DNA of 41,223 bases from Pseudomonadota bacterium (GTDB lineage Bacteria > Pseudomonadota > Gammaproteobacteria > Burkholderiales > Rhodocyclaceae). Made by a program: the position numbers and the translations under genes. The stretch lies in NCBI GenBank assembly GCA_029780075.1, contig JAKOZI010000276.1, forward strand, positions 1-41,223, given 5' to 3'. This document shows, one piece after another, positions 18,148 through 27,374 of the stretch. The notes below the pieces were generated by a model that saw nothing but the letters and a program-made list of their open reading frames with translations, ran no database searches and had not been told where the DNA came from. Position 1 is the stretch's first letter. The number at the start of each line of letters is the position of its first letter.

Positions 18148-19065
18148 CTAGGCCCAATCGCGCGGTGTCAACAAGTCGTAGAGCGCGGCTTCCGCCGTGC
18201 CGGCTTCGGGTTTCCAATCGTAGCGCCATTTGACGACTGGTGGTAGTGACATCAGGATCGATTCCGTTCGCCCGCCCGATTGCAGGCCAAACAGCGTGCC
18301 ACGATCCCAGACCAGGTTGAACTCGACGTAGCGTCCGCGCCGGTAGGCCTGGAAGTCGCGTTCACGTTCGCCATAAGGCAATGTCTGTCGCCTGTCGATG
18401 ATCGGCAGGTAGGCGTCGGCGAACGCATCGCCAACGGCGCGAGTCAGCGCGAAGCAGCGCTCGAAGCCACCCTCGGCAAGGTCGTCGAAAAACACACCAC
18501 CGACTCCGCGCGGTTCGTTGCGGTGCTTGAGGAAGAAATACTCGTCGCACCATTTCTTGTAGCGCGCATGCGTTCCTTCACCGAAAGGCAGCAGGACCTG
18601 CTTGCAGGTGCTGTGAAAATGCCGGATGTCGTCAGCGAAAGGATAATACGGCGTCAAATCCATGCCGCCGCCAAACCACCACGCAGGCTCGGCATCCGGC
18701 CTGGTCGCGAGCAGCGCCCGGACGTTCAGGTGTGCGGTCGGACAGTAGGGGTTTTCTGGATGCAGTACCAGGGAAACGCCCATGGCGGCGAAGGCACTGC
18801 CGGCGAGTTCGGGGCGCCTGGCGGTTGCCGAAGCCGGCAGGGAGGCGCCACTGACCTGCGAGAAGGCGACCCCGCCCCGCTCGAATACGCGACCACCCTC
18901 GATGATGCAGGTGCAACCGTTGCCCGCGAGGCCAGCGCCGGCTTCCTTTACCCAGGGGTCAACCCGGAAGCGGGCCCCAGCTTCACCCTCGACCGCTTCG
19001 AGTGTCGCCATGAGGCGCGCCTGCAGGCCCGTGAAGTAGGCCTGTAGCCGGGCCGCATCGATCAT
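18148..19065 (-). CDS. hemF: Oxygen-dependent coproporphyrinogen-III oxidase
   Basis: HemF uses oxygen to decarboxylate coproporphyrinogen III to protoporphyrinogen IX. The 305-residue length is normal. Family segments are [55 protein letters not shown], and the C-terminal [16 protein letters not shown] and SLPPVVKW. The gene is last in the minus-strand run dusB-fis-purH-purD-hemF, 43 bases after the purD stop, and converges on hemD. Being oxygen-dependent, it serves aerobic haem synthesis; the anaerobic enzyme HemN is not in the window. Confidence 0.96.
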   Translation of the reverse strand: MIDAARLQAYFTGLQARLMATLEAVEGEAGARFRVDPWVKEAGAGLAGNGCTCIIEGGRVFERGGVAFSQVSGASLPASATARRPELAGSAFAAMGVSLVLHPENPYCPTAHLNVRALLATRPDAEPAWWFGGGMDLTPYYPFADDIRHFHSTCKQVLLPFGEGTHARYKKWCDEYFFLKHRNEPRGVGGVFFDDLAEGGFERCFALTRAVGDAFADAYLPIIDRRQTLPYGERERDFQAYRRGRYVEFNLVWDRGTLFGLQSGGRTESILMSLPPVVKWRYDWKPEAGTAEAALYDLLTPRDWA

Positions 19066-19108
19066 CCTTTACGCGCCACGCAACGGGCCCGCTGTGCTTG
19101 CCACAGGT

Positions 19109-20389
19109 TCATCGGCTGAGGGCGCGGTGGCCGATGTCGCGGCGATACTGCATGCCGTCGAAGTGAATGCCGACAATCAGATCGTAGGCACGCTTCTGTG
19201 CCTGCTTGAGATTGTCGGACAGGGTCGTGACACACAGCACACGGCCGCCGGCGGTGACGATCTGGCCATCTTTTTCGGCCGTTCCGGCATGGAAGACATG
19301 GCTGTCGTCGCTGGCCGGAGGCAAGCCGCTGATCAGATCGCCGGTGCGTGGCGTGCCGGGGTAATGGGCTGCGGCGAGCACGACACCGAGTGCAATGCGG
19401 CGATCCCAGCTTGCTTCAACCAGGTTGAGTCGGCCGGCGATGGCATGGTCAAGCAGGTCGAGCAGGTCGGACTTCAGGCGCATCATGATCGGTTGGGTTT
19501 CGGGGTCTCCCAGGCGGCAATTGAACTCTACCGTCTTCACCGATCCGTCCTTGCCGATCATCAGGCCGGCGTAGAGGAAGCCGGTATAGGGGATGCCGTC
19601 GGCAGCCATGCCCCGCACCGTGGGCAGGATGATCTCGCGCATGGCGCGGGCGTGCACTTCCGGAGTGACCACCGGTGCCGGCGAGTAGGCGCCCATGCCG
19701 CCGGTGTTGGGGCCGGTATCGCCGTCGCCGATTCGCTTGTGATCCTGGGTCGAAGCCAAGGGAAGGGCGTTCTTGCCATCGACCATGACGATGAAGCTCG
19801 CCTCTTCGCCTTCCAGAAACTCTTCGATGACGACGCGTGCCGCGGAATCGTCTGCCGGGTTGGCCGATTCGCCGTCCGGGAGCATCCGCGCGATGGCCGC
19901 ATGCGCCTCGGCCAGGTTCATGGCCACCACTACGCCCTTGCCCGCAGCCAGTCCGTCGGCCTTGATGACGATCGGCGTGCCCTGCTGGTCGATGTAGGCT
20001 TGTGCCGCAACTCTGTCGGTGAAGGTCCTGTAGCGCGCGGTCGGGATATTGTGCCGGGCCATGAAGCGTTTGGCGAAATCCTTCGAACTCTCGAGTTGCG
20101 CCGCTTCCCTGGTCGGACCGAAAATCTTGAGTCCGCGAGTGCGGAAGACATTGACGATACCGGCGGCGAGCGGCGCTTCCGGACCTACTACCGTGAGGTG
20201 AACGCGCTGCCTGGCAGCGAAATCGGCGAGCGCTTCCGGATCACTGAGGTCGACGTTTTCGAGTTCCCGCTCACGGGCAGTCCCGGCATTGCCGGGGGCG
20301 ACGAAGACTTTCTGTAGTCCAGGGGTTTTCGCCAGACGCCAGGCGAGAGCGTGTTCGCGACCGCCGGAACCGATGACCAGTAACTTCAT
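19109..20389 (-). CDS. purD: Phosphoribosylamine-glycine ligase (GARS)
   Basis: PurD makes glycinamide ribonucleotide from phosphoribosylamine, glycine and ATP, the second step of purine synthesis. The 426 residues start with KLLVIGSGGREHALAW and FVAPGNAGT, followed by VVGPEAPLAAGIVN. The ATP-grasp domain contains PIVIKADGLAAGKGVVVA, VIEEFLEGEEASFIVMVDG, the hallmark DTGPNTGGMGAYSPAPV, and VEFNCRLGDPETQ with metal ligands. The start at 20389 is preceded by AAAGGA at a suitable distance. It lies 147 bases downstream of purH, and hemF follows. Confidence 0.96.
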   Translation of the reverse strand: MKLLVIGSGGREHALAWRLAKTPGLQKVFVAPGNAGTARERELENVDLSDPEALADFAARQRVHLTVVGPEAPLAAGIVNVFRTRGLKIFGPTREAAQLESSKDFAKRFMARHNIPTARYRTFTDRVAAQAYIDQQGTPIVIKADGLAAGKGVVVAMNLAEAHAAIARMLPDGESANPADDSAARVVIEEFLEGEEASFIVMVDGKNALPLASTQDHKRIGDGDTGPNTGGMGAYSPAPVVTPEVHARAMREIILPTVRGMAADGIPYTGFLYAGLMIGKDGSVKTVEFNCRLGDPETQPIMMRLKSDLLDLLDHAIAGRLNLVEASWDRRIALGVVLAAAHYPGTPRTGDLISGLPPASDDSHVFHAGTAEKDGQIVTAGGRVLCVTTLSDNLKQAQKRAYDLIVGIHFDGMQYRRDIGHRALSR

Positions 20390-20536
20390 ATGGATCCTTT
20401 CACCGCCAGAGCCCTTTCAGGTAGCCGTGAACGTCTCCCCGAGGATCTCCCGAGCCACAAACCAGTCGTGACAACCGCCACCACAACACCATCCATCCCA
20501 TCCATTGTCACCTGCGCATCCCCTTGCCAAGACAGA

Positions 20537-22102
20537 TCAGTGCCGGAAATGCCGGGTGCCGGTAAATACCATTGCCAGGCCATGCTCGTTGGCTGCGGCG
20601 ATCACTTCCTCGTCGCGCATCGACCCTCCCGGCTGGATGACCGCCTTGGCGCCTGCCGCCGCCAGTACATCGAGCCCATCGCGGAAGGGGAAGAAAGCAT
20701 CGGAGGCGACACAGGATCCGGTCAGATCGAGGCCGGCATTCTGTGCCTTGCTGGCCGCAATACGCGTCGAATCGACCCGGCTCATCTGACCGGCACCAAC
20801 GCCCAGGGTCATGCCGCGACCACAGAAGACGATGGCGTTGGACTTGACGAACTTGGCGACTCGATAGGCGAACAAGAGGTCTTCAACCTGGGCCTCGGTC
20901 GGGGCGATCCGGCTCACCACTTTCAGGTCGGACGCCTGGACATTGAAACGGTCTGGCGTTTGCAGCAGCAGCCCCCCACCGACGCGCTTCATTTCGAAGG
21001 CGTGATAGATCCTGGCCAGTGGCAGTTCAAGGACGCGCAGATTCTGTTTGGCCGCCAGCATGTTCCTCGCGGTGTCACTGAAAGCCGGCGCGAGCAGGAC
21101 TTCGACAAAGTGCTTGCGGGCATTCATGGCCGCGACCACTTCGGCGTCAACCGTGCCGTTGAAAGCGATGATGCCGCCAAACGCCGAGGTCGAGTCGGTC
21201 TGGAAGGCTTTTTCGTAGGCCGTCAGCAGGGATTCCGCGACCGCCACGCCACAAGGATTGGCATGTTTGATGATCACGCAGGCCGGCGTTTCGAAGGTCT
21301 TGACGCACTCCCAGGCAGCATCGGCATCGGCGATGTTGTTGTATGAGAGTTCCTTGCCCTGCAACTGCCGGTAGTTGGCGATCGAGCCCGCAAGCGGCGT
21401 CGGGTCGCGGTAGAACGCGGCCTGTTGATGCGGATTCTCACCATAACGCAGCGTTTCGACGCGATCGAACGCGAGTTGCAATTGTTCGGGAAACGGTTGC
21501 GGTTGGTTGTCTGCATCAAGCGATGTCAGCCAGTTGGCGATTGCCGCGTCGTAGCGTGCCGTGTGCACAAACGCCTTCCTGGCCAGCCTGAAGCGCGTGC
21601 CCAAACTCAGTTGGCCATCGCTGGAGGCCATCTCGGCGAGTAGCGCCGCGTAGTCCTGAGGGTCGGTGACGACGGCTACCCCGGGGTAGTTCTTGGCCGA
21701 CGAGCGCACCATCGCCGGGCCACCAATGTCGATATTCTCGATGGCCTCGTCGAGCGTGACGCCAGCCTTGGCAATAGTTTCGCGAAAGGGATAGAGATTC
21801 ACGCAGACCAGATCGATCGTCGGGATGTCATGCTGTTCCAGGGTGTACAGGTGCTCGGGCAAGTCACGGCGAGCCAGGATCCCCGCGTGTATCTTCGGAT
21901 GCAGGGTCTTGACGCGGCCATCGAGCATTTCCGGGAACCCCGTGTAGTCACCGACTTCGGTGACTGGCAGGCCGGCATCGCGGAGCATCCTGGCGGTACC
22001 GCCGGTGGACAACAGGTTGACGCCGTGAGCGACCAGCCCGGCGGCGAATTCGAGCGCGCCATGCTTGTTGGAGAGACTGATGAGGGCTTGACGGATTTTC
22101 AT
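20537..22102 (-). CDS. purH: Bifunctional AICAR formyltransferase / IMP cyclohydrolase
   Basis: PurH performs the last two steps of IMP synthesis. The 521 residues hold the N-terminal cyclohydrolase with an MGS-like fold ([74 protein letters not shown]). The C-terminal formyltransferase has [34 protein letters not shown] and the catalytic KHANPCGVA. The C-terminus [11 protein letters not shown] is typical. The gene follows fis after 60 bases and precedes purD, an arrangement seen in several betaproteobacteria. Confidence 0.97.
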   Translation of the reverse strand: MKIRQALISLSNKHGALEFAAGLVAHGVNLLSTGGTARMLRDAGLPVTEVGDYTGFPEMLDGRVKTLHPKIHAGILARRDLPEHLYTLEQHDIPTIDLVCVNLYPFRETIAKAGVTLDEAIENIDIGGPAMVRSSAKNYPGVAVVTDPQDYAALLAEMASSDGQLSLGTRFRLARKAFVHTARYDAAIANWLTSLDADNQPQPFPEQLQLAFDRVETLRYGENPHQQAAFYRDPTPLAGSIANYRQLQGKELSYNNIADADAAWECVKTFETPACVIIKHANPCGVAVAESLLTAYEKAFQTDSTSAFGGIIAFNGTVDAEVVAAMNARKHFVEVLLAPAFSDTARNMLAAKQNLRVLELPLARIYHAFEMKRVGGGLLLQTPDRFNVQASDLKVVSRIAPTEAQVEDLLFAYRVAKFVKSNAIVFCGRGMTLGVGAGQMSRVDSTRIAASKAQNAGLDLTGSCVASDAFFPFRDGLDVLAAAGAKAVIQPGGSMRDEEVIAAANEHGLAMVFTGTRHFRH

Positions 22103-22162
22103 GATGGGCCGGTCGTGAAATTATCGTGAGAGTGATGTGATGGAAACAGGCAAGCGCTTGGT

Positions 22163-22420
22163 TCAACCCAGCAGTTTGAGGTCGACCAGTTTCTTGCGCA
22201 GCGTATTGCGATTGATGCCGAGGATCTCCGCTGCCAGTGTCTGGTTGCCGCCGGTCTGTTTGAGAACGACGGCCAGCATCGGGCGTTCGACGCTGCGGAT
22301 GACCATCTCGTAGACTGCAGCCGGTTTCTCGCCGTCAAGCCTGCGAAAGTAGTTTTCCAGAGCTTTGTAAACGCAGCCCGCGATATCGTCGTCGTTGCCG
22401 GTATCGTCATTCTGGTTCAT
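22163..22420 (-). CDS. fis: Fis-family DNA-binding protein
   Basis: This is a short nucleoid-associated and regulatory DNA-binding protein of 85 residues. The N-terminus is acidic. The middle helices resemble Fis (VYKALENYFRRLDG, VYEMVIRSVERPMLAVVLKQTGGNQ), and the C-terminal helix-turn-helix is LAAEILGINRNTLRKKLVDL (about 62-81), the same segment found at the end of NtrC-type activators. Its start overlaps the dusB stop by four bases (ATGA), so the two are co-translated as in the dusB-fis operon of enterobacteria. There, Fis is growth-rate controlled. purH follows. Confidence 0.93.
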   Translation of the reverse strand: MNQNDDTGNDDDIAGCVYKALENYFRRLDGEKPAAVYEMVIRSVERPMLAVVLKQTGGNQTLAAEILGINRNTLRKKLVDLKLLG

Positions 22421-23469
22421 GCTGCGAGGTCCTCCAGATGGGCGTCGACAAATGCCGCCGCGTCCGGCGCGGTGGTGTCGTAAGGCAGGTGCTCATGGTG
22501 CTCGGCGAGGCCGAAGAAGAAGGCATTGACCGCGTCTCTTTGCCGGCTGATGTCCGTCAACTGGTTCATCATGTGACGGAAAGCCGCCGAGCCGACGAGC
22601 CCCCTGGTGTACCACGAAATGTGCTTGCGTGCGATGCGTACGCCGGTATCGATGCCATAGAACAGATACAGTTCCTCGAGGTGGGCAAGCAGTACCGCTT
22701 GAATTTCGCTGACGCGCGGCGGTGGCAGGTGGCTTCCGGTCTTCAGGAAGTGTTCGATCTCCCGGAACAGCCAGGGACGCCCTTGCGCAGCGCGGCCGAT
22801 CATCACTGCGTCGGCACCGGTCATGTCGAGAACGAACTTCGCCTTTTCCGGCGAAGCGATGTCGCCGTTGGCGATGACTGGAATTGCCGCCGCCGCCTTC
22901 ACTGCCCGGATCGTTTCATATTCCGCCTGGCCGCTGTAACCGCAGGCGCGGGTGCGGCCGTGCATGGCCAGCGCCCTGATCCCCGCCTGCTCGGCGATCT
23001 TCAGGATACGCAGGGCGTTTCGGTTGGCGGTGTCCCAACCGGTACGGATCTTCAGCGTCACCGCGGTATTCGGCACGGCATCGACGACCGCTTCGAGAAT
23101 CTGCCGGACCAGTATCTCATCCCTGAGCAGCGCGGAACCGGCCATTACGTTACAGATCTTTTTTGCCGGGCAACCCATGTTGATGTCGATGATCTGCGCA
23201 CCCCGGTCGACGTTGTAGCGCGCAGCCTCGGCCATCATGGCCGGAATGGCGCCGGCAATCTGTACCGAAATCGGCGCGACCTCCCCGTCGTGGTTGGCGC
23301 GTCGGCGGGTCTTCATGCTGCCATAGAGCAGTGAATTGGACGTGACCATTTCGGAGACGGCCAGACCAGCGCCCATTTGCTTGCATAGTTGCCTGAAAGG
23401 GCGATCGGTCACGCCCGCCATCGGCGCGACAAACAGCTGGTTGCGAAGCGAAAAACCGAGGAATTCCAT
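22417..23469 (-). CDS. dusB: tRNA-dihydrouridine synthase B
   Basis: DusB reduces a uridine of the tRNA D-loop to dihydrouridine using FMN and NADPH. The 350-residue TIM-barrel protein begins MEFLGFSLRNQLFVAPMAGVTD in family fashion. Catalytic C100 lies in DINMGCPAKK. FMN-contact segments ISVQIAG, LKIRTGW, AMHGRTR, VIANGDI and DAVMIGRAAQGRPW are present. A longer frame starting at 23745 adds 92 residues that are not DusB-like, so ATG 23469 is chosen. This start also puts C100 at the position known for DusB. The stop overlaps fis. Confidence 0.95.
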   Translation of the reverse strand: MEFLGFSLRNQLFVAPMAGVTDRPFRQLCKQMGAGLAVSEMVTSNSLLYGSMKTRRRANHDGEVAPISVQIAGAIPAMMAEAARYNVDRGAQIIDINMGCPAKKICNVMAGSALLRDEILVRQILEAVVDAVPNTAVTLKIRTGWDTANRNALRILKIAEQAGIRALAMHGRTRACGYSGQAEYETIRAVKAAAAIPVIANGDIASPEKAKFVLDMTGADAVMIGRAAQGRPWLFREIEHFLKTGSHLPPPRVSEIQAVLLAHLEELYLFYGIDTGVRIARKHISWYTRGLVGSAAFRHMMNQLTDISRQRDAVNAFFFGLAEHHEHLPYDTTAPDAAAFVDAHLEDLAA

Positions 23470-23504
23470 GGCGGTCCGGTGCCGGCGTGCAGGGCAAGAG
23501 AGGG

Positions 23505-23510
23505 ATTCTA
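23505..23510 (-). promoter_or_regulatory. Possible -10 element for dusB-fis
   Basis: On the minus strand TAGAAT (23510 down to 23505) lies 35 bases before the dusB start. No convincing -35 hexamer is found at 16-18 bases. It is the best -10 match in the 199-base gap between the carbonic anhydrase gene and dusB. Confidence 0.35.
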
Positions 23511-23563
23511 CCTCGATTGCTGTCCCGAAAACAGACAGTTCTTGCCAGTATCCGAGACGAGCA

Positions 23564-23580
23564 AGGGCTGCCGCAGCCCT
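23564..23580. repeat. Perfect 7-bp palindrome with 3-base loop upstream of dusB
   Basis: AGGGCTG (23564-23570) and CAGCCCT (23574-23580) are perfect inverted copies around CCG. There is no T-run on either strand, so this is not a standard intrinsic terminator. It lies between the stop of the carbonic anhydrase gene and the putative dusB promoter, and could be a regulator site or an RNA hairpin. Confidence 0.5.
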
Positions 23581-23668
23581 CAGCCCATCGAGCGCGGTCG
23601 CGAAGACGGCACAGCCATCGGCTTTTGAAGGCGCGGGCGGGGAATCGCGGTGCCCGTGGCTGCTCCGG

Positions 23669-24190
23669 TTACAGGATTTGGAGTTCGCGCAGGTAGCGTT
23701 GCCAGTTGGCGACGTAGTGATCGGCACTGTGCTGCAGGCGATCAACTTCTTCTGCGCTGAGCTGGCGCACGACTTTGCCGGGGGAGCCGACGATCAGCGA
23801 GTAGTCCGGGAAAATCTTGCCTTCGGGAATCAGCGTGTTGGCGCCGACGATGCAGCCCTTGCCGATCACCGCACGATTGAGCAGCACCGAGCCGATGCCG
23901 ATCAAGGCTCCGTCACCAACCGTGCAGCCGTGCAGCATCACCAGATGGCCGACCGTGACGTCGCGTCCGATCGACAGCGGTACGCCTTCATCGGTGTGCA
24001 GCACGCAATTGTCCTGGATGTTGCTGTTCTCGCCGATGCTGACCGGATCGTTGTCGCCACGCACGGTCGCGCTCCACCAGATCGAGGCGTTTTTTGCAAG
24101 CCGGACGTCGCCGATCACGATGGCATTGGGGGCGACCCAGCTTTGAGGGTCGATCTGCGGGCGCTTGGCGCCGATGGCGTAGATGGGCAT
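23669..24190 (-). CDS. Gamma-class carbonic anhydrase-like hexapeptide protein
   Basis: A 173-residue left-handed beta-helix protein of the YrdA/PaaY/gamma-carbonic-anhydrase group, which forms trimers with a metal site between subunits. The three expected metal ligands are H65 (NCVLHTDEG), H82 and H87 (VGHLVMLHGC). Repeats such as IGRDVTVGHL, IGIGSVLLNRAVIGKGCIVGAN run through the middle. A C-terminal helix (SAEEVDRLQHSADHYVANWQRYL) closes the fold. ATG 24190 is chosen because the family begins there; the frame extends to 24223 without support. Catalytic activity varies in this family and cannot be asserted. It follows the ABC permease after 48 bases and may be the last gene of that operon. 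Confidence 0.9.
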   Translation of the reverse strand: MPIYAIGAKRPQIDPQSWVAPNAIVIGDVRLAKNASIWWSATVRGDNDPVSIGENSNIQDNCVLHTDEGVPLSIGRDVTVGHLVMLHGCTVGDGALIGIGSVLLNRAVIGKGCIVGANTLIPEGKIFPDYSLIVGSPGKVVRQLSAEEVDRLQHSADHYVANWQRYLRELQIL

Positions 24191-24238
24191 GGCTTGAATC
24201 TCGCGGTGGTTGCAGGTGAACAATTGTAGCCTGGCCGG

Positions 24239-25459
24239 CTATTGATGGCGTAGGGCCTCGATCGGATCGAGGCCGGATGCCCGGTGTGCCGGATAATAAC
24301 CGAAGAAGATGCCGATCCCCGCGGCGACGCCAAAGGCAACCAGGATCGAGCCGCCGGAAATGACGATCACCATGTCGGTGACGGCGTTGGTGAGCAGGGC
24401 GCCGGCGATGCCGAGGACGAGGCCGATCAGGCAACCGGCAACCGAGATCATCAACGCTTCGAGCAGGAACTGCGTCAGGATGTCTTTCTGGCGGGCGCCG
24501 ATGGCCATGCGGATGCCAATTTCGCGCGTTCGTTCGGTTACCGAGACGAGCATGATGTTCATGATGCCGATACCGCCCACGAGTAGCGAAACCGACGCGA
24601 TGGCTCCCAGCAGTACCGACATCACGCGGGTAGTTTCGGCAGCGGAGTCGGCCGCTGCCGCCAGGTTACGCAGATAGAAGTCATTGTCCTGACCTTCGCG
24701 AATGCGATGGCGTTGGCGGAGCAGGGCGGTCATGCTCCTTTCGACGCTCGCCATCGCTTCCCCCGAGGTGGCCTGGACCATGATCAGACGCACCGAACCC
24801 GCAAAGGGCGTACCGAAGACCTTGCGCTGGGCGGTGCTCAGCGGAATGATCAGGGTATCGTCCTGGTCGCGCCCGTCGAGGTTCTGTCCCTTCTTGCCGA
24901 GCACGCCGATGATCACGAAGGGACTCTGGCGGATACGGATGGTCTTGCCGAGCGGATCGTCGTTGGCGAACAGATTGTCGGCGGCCGTCTGTCCGATCAG
25001 TGCGACGCGCGTTGCCGATCGGACATCCGAGTCGCCGAAGGGGTGGCCGCTGACGATCGTCCACGCTCGTGCTTCGAGGTAAGGCGGGGTGGTACCGACC
25101 ACCGTCGAACTCCAGTTGTTGGGACCATACACCAGTTGCTGCGTGCCTTGATGCACCGGCGCGACGTTGGCCACCCCATCGAGTTCGGCGATCGCTTCGG
25201 CATCGGCGACGGTCAGCGTCGGGCCTCCGCCACCGCCGCTGCGCAGGCCACCCGTACTGGTCGACCCGGAGATCAGAATGTACAGATTGCTGCCCATGGT
25301 GCTGATGGTCTGCGCCACCGCATACTGTGCGCCCTGGCCGATGGCCATCATCAGCACTACCGAGCCGACGCCGATGACCATCCCGAGCATGGTCAGCACC
25401 GTGCGCAGGCGATTGGCGCCCATCGCCTGCCAGGCTTCACGGAGCATCGCCTTCAACAT
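24239..25459 (-). CDS. MacB-type ABC transporter permease
   Basis: A 406-residue inner-membrane protein with the MacB/FtsX layout: one N-terminal helix (about 20-42, LTMLGMVIGVGSVVLMMAIG), a large periplasmic domain and three C-terminal helices ending EALRHQ. The periplasmic part includes a glycine-rich segment (GLRSGGGGGP) and YGPNNWSSTVVGTTP. The ATPase is a separate gene, unlike the fused E. coli MacB. The open frame runs back to 25996, but that extension is a shadow of the ATPase gene, so ATG 25459, overlapping the ATPase stop by seven bases, is preferred. With the upstream adaptor and TolC-like protein it would export a peptide, macrolide or other substrate; the cargo is unknown. Confidence 0.9.
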   Translation of the reverse strand: MLKAMLREAWQAMGANRLRTVLTMLGMVIGVGSVVLMMAIGQGAQYAVAQTISTMGSNLYILISGSTSTGGLRSGGGGGPTLTVADAEAIAELDGVANVAPVHQGTQQLVYGPNNWSSTVVGTTPPYLEARAWTIVSGHPFGDSDVRSATRVALIGQTAADNLFANDDPLGKTIRIRQSPFVIIGVLGKKGQNLDGRDQDDTLIIPLSTAQRKVFGTPFAGSVRLIMVQATSGEAMASVERSMTALLRQRHRIREGQDNDFYLRNLAAAADSAAETTRVMSVLLGAIASVSLLVGGIGIMNIMLVSVTERTREIGIRMAIGARQKDILTQFLLEALMISVAGCLIGLVLGIAGALLTNAVTDMVIVISGGSILVAFGVAAGIGIFFGYYPAHRASGLDPIEALRHQ

Positions 25460-26163
25460 GCGACGAGCGCGCGTGCAGCTGTCGGAACGTCGCTGACGAG
25501 GCGGCCGTCGAGGAAGCGCACCTGCCGCCTGGCGCAGGCGGCGATGTCCGGTTCGTGGGTGACCAGCACGATGGTGATTCCTTCCCGGTTGAGTTCCGTG
25601 AACAGGGCCATGATTTCTTCGCTGGTATGGCTGTCGAGGTTTCCGGTCGGTTCGTCGGCGAGGATCAGTTGTGGCGAATTCACCAGAGCGCGGGCAATCG
25701 CCACGCGCTGTTGTTGGCCGCCCGAGATGCGGCTGGGCAGCGATGCGGCGTAGTCGCCGAGGCCGACCCGCACCAGTTCCTGCAGGGCGCGGGCTCGCCG
25801 CGCATCGCGTTCGACGCCGGCGTACACCAATGGCAGGGCAACGTTGTCGGCCAGCGACATCCGTGGCAGCAGGTTGAAGCCCTGGAATACGAAGCCGATG
25901 GTGCGGTTGCGCAGTGTCGCCAATTCGTCCTTTCCCAGTTGGGCGACGTTGCGGCCGACCAGGAAGTAGTCGCCGCTGCTCGGCGTATCGAGGCAACCGA
26001 GCAGGTTCATGAAGGTTGATTTGCCGGATCCCGAGGGGCCCATGATGGCCACGAATTCCCCGGCTTCGACAGCCAGGTTGACCCCGCTCAGAGCTGCAAA
26101 GGGGCCGGCGGCCGTGCGGTACGACTTGCCTACGGCGAGAGTGCGTATGACCACCTGCGACAT
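25453..26163 (-). CDS. MacB/LolD-type ABC transporter ATP-binding protein
   Basis: A 236-residue ATPase that drives the adjacent permease. It has Walker A GPSGSGKST (42-50), a Q-loop in FVFQGFNLLPRM, signature ISGGQQQR, Walker B LILADEPTGNLD and a switch histidine in LVTHEPDIA. The MacB/LolD type is indicated by GFNLLPRMSLADNVALPL and NLLGCLDTPSSG. Its ATG overlaps the stop of the membrane-fusion gene by one base (TGATG), and its stop overlaps the permease start, so the tripartite exporter is translated as a unit. Confidence 0.93.
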   Translation of the reverse strand: MSQVVIRTLAVGKSYRTAAGPFAALSGVNLAVEAGEFVAIMGPSGSGKSTFMNLLGCLDTPSSGDYFLVGRNVAQLGKDELATLRNRTIGFVFQGFNLLPRMSLADNVALPLVYAGVERDARRARALQELVRVGLGDYAASLPSRISGGQQQRVAIARALVNSPQLILADEPTGNLDSHTSEEIMALFTELNREGITIVLVTHEPDIAACARRQVRFLDGRLVSDVPTAARALVAC

Positions 26164-27374
26164 CAGAACAGCCGCATTCCCACGCTGCTCGGCTTGCCGG
26201 AGGTGTTGGCGATGTTCTCGCCGACGACGACCATATCGCCTGCCTTCAGTTCGCCGCCAAGCACCTCGGTGCTGCGGTTGTCGGTGATTCCGAGTTGCAC
26301 ACTGACCGCTTTCAGTTCGTCCTTGTCGATTCGGTATACCGTGCCACTGGCGCTGTCGCGCTTCCTGCCCTTGCTCTTCGCTTCGCCGGCACCCTCGCCG
26401 GTGGCTTTCGCGCCACCCGGTGGGGCACTGCCGCCTGGTGGCTTGTCGCCGGCGATGTCGCTGGGCTTGAATCGCAAGGCCGCGTTCGGCACCAGTAGAG
26501 CATCCTGACGGCTGGCTACGCCGATGCTGACGTAGGCGGTCATGCCGGGCAGCAGAATCTGTTCGGGGTTGGAGAGCGACACGCGAACGTTATAGGTCAC
26601 GACGTTCTGCTGGGTCGTCGGGTTGAGGCGAATCTGCTGCACCTGCCCCTGGAAGCTGCGGTTGGGGAAGGCGTCGACGGTGAAACGGACCTTCTGTCCC
26701 TCGCGGATGCTGCCGATGTCGGCTTCTGCAAAGCTCGAGTCGATACGCATTTCCGAGAGATCCTGTGCGATCTTGATCAGCGTTGGGGTCTGCAGACTGG
26801 CGGCAACGGTTTGTCCGAGGTCGACCACGCGGTCGACGACGACGCCCGAGACTGGCGAGCGGATCGTGGTGTACCGTAAATTGACCTGGTCCTTGTCGGC
26901 TGCGGCTTTGGCCTGTGCGAGTTGCGCTTCGGTCGAACGGCGAGCCTGCAGCGCCTGTTCGAGTTCCTGCCTTGACACGTATTCCTGTTCGAACAGGGCC
27001 TGCATGCGCTTTTCATTGGCGCGCGCCAGATCGAGTGCCGCTGCGACATTGCGGACGTTGGCCGCGGTCTGGCGTGCCTGCGCGGCGAGCAGCGCGTCGT
27101 CGAGTTCGAGCAATGCCTGGCCTTTCGCGACCTTGTCGTTGAAGTCCACATAGAGCTTGGTCACCGTGCCGGAGACCTGCGTACCGACACTGACCAGCAC
27201 CACCGGGTTGAGCGTGCCGTTGGCCGATACCGTCTGCGTCACTTCGCCCCGGTCGATGGTCTGCAGCTTGTAGCGTTGTTCCGGAGACTGCGTTGTGGTT
27301 TGGCGGTACCAGTAGGCGCCGCCAGCGAGGGCGACCATCAGCGCAGCGAGTGCGAAGCTTTTGAGGGAAATCAT
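26163..27374 (-). CDS. MacA-type periplasmic membrane-fusion protein
   Basis: A 403-residue adaptor that links an inner-membrane ABC transporter to a TolC channel. It has one N-terminal membrane helix (about 5-22) and a biotinyl-lipoyl-like half motif in GTQVSGTVTKLYVDFNDKV. A long coiled-coil hairpin follows (about 85-160, with LARANEKRMQALFEQEYVSR), then the second half motif and beta-barrel domains (SPVSGVVVDRVVDLGQTV). An odd low-complexity insertion rich in Gly, Pro, Lys and Ala lies at about residues 300-340, before the final domain. ATG 27374 is chosen: the frame continues to 27836 without similarity, and this ATG overlaps the TolC-like stop (ATGA). Confidence 0.9.
   Translation of the reverse strand: MISLKSFALAALMVALAGGAYWYRQTTTQSPEQRYKLQTIDRGEVTQTVSANGTLNPVVLVSVGTQVSGTVTKLYVDFNDKVAKGQALLELDDALLAAQARQTAANVRNVAAALDLARANEKRMQALFEQEYVSRQELEQALQARRSTEAQLAQAKAAADKDQVNLRYTTIRSPVSGVVVDRVVDLGQTVAASLQTPTLIKIAQDLSEMRIDSSFAEADIGSIREGQKVRFTVDAFPNRSFQGQVQQIRLNPTTQQNVVTYNVRVSLSNPEQILLPGMTAYVSIGVASRQDALLVPNAALRFKPSDIAGDKPPGGSAPPGGAKATGEGAGEAKSKGRKRDSASGTVYRIDKDELKAVSVQLGITDNRSTEVLGGELKAGDMVVVGENIANTSGKPSSVGMRLF

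Noticed and set aside
19094-20317. A 407-codon open frame opposite purD
   Set aside because: purD on the minus strand is complete with all ATP-grasp motifs; this frame is its antisense shadow.
23470-23745. N-terminal extension of the dusB frame
   Set aside because: The extra 92 residues are not DusB-like, and ATG 23469 places the catalytic cysteine at residue 100.
25460-25996. N-terminal extension of the ABC permease frame
   Set aside because: The extension is an out-of-frame reading of the ATPase gene, rich in Arg and Pro. The internal ATG 25459 fits the family start.
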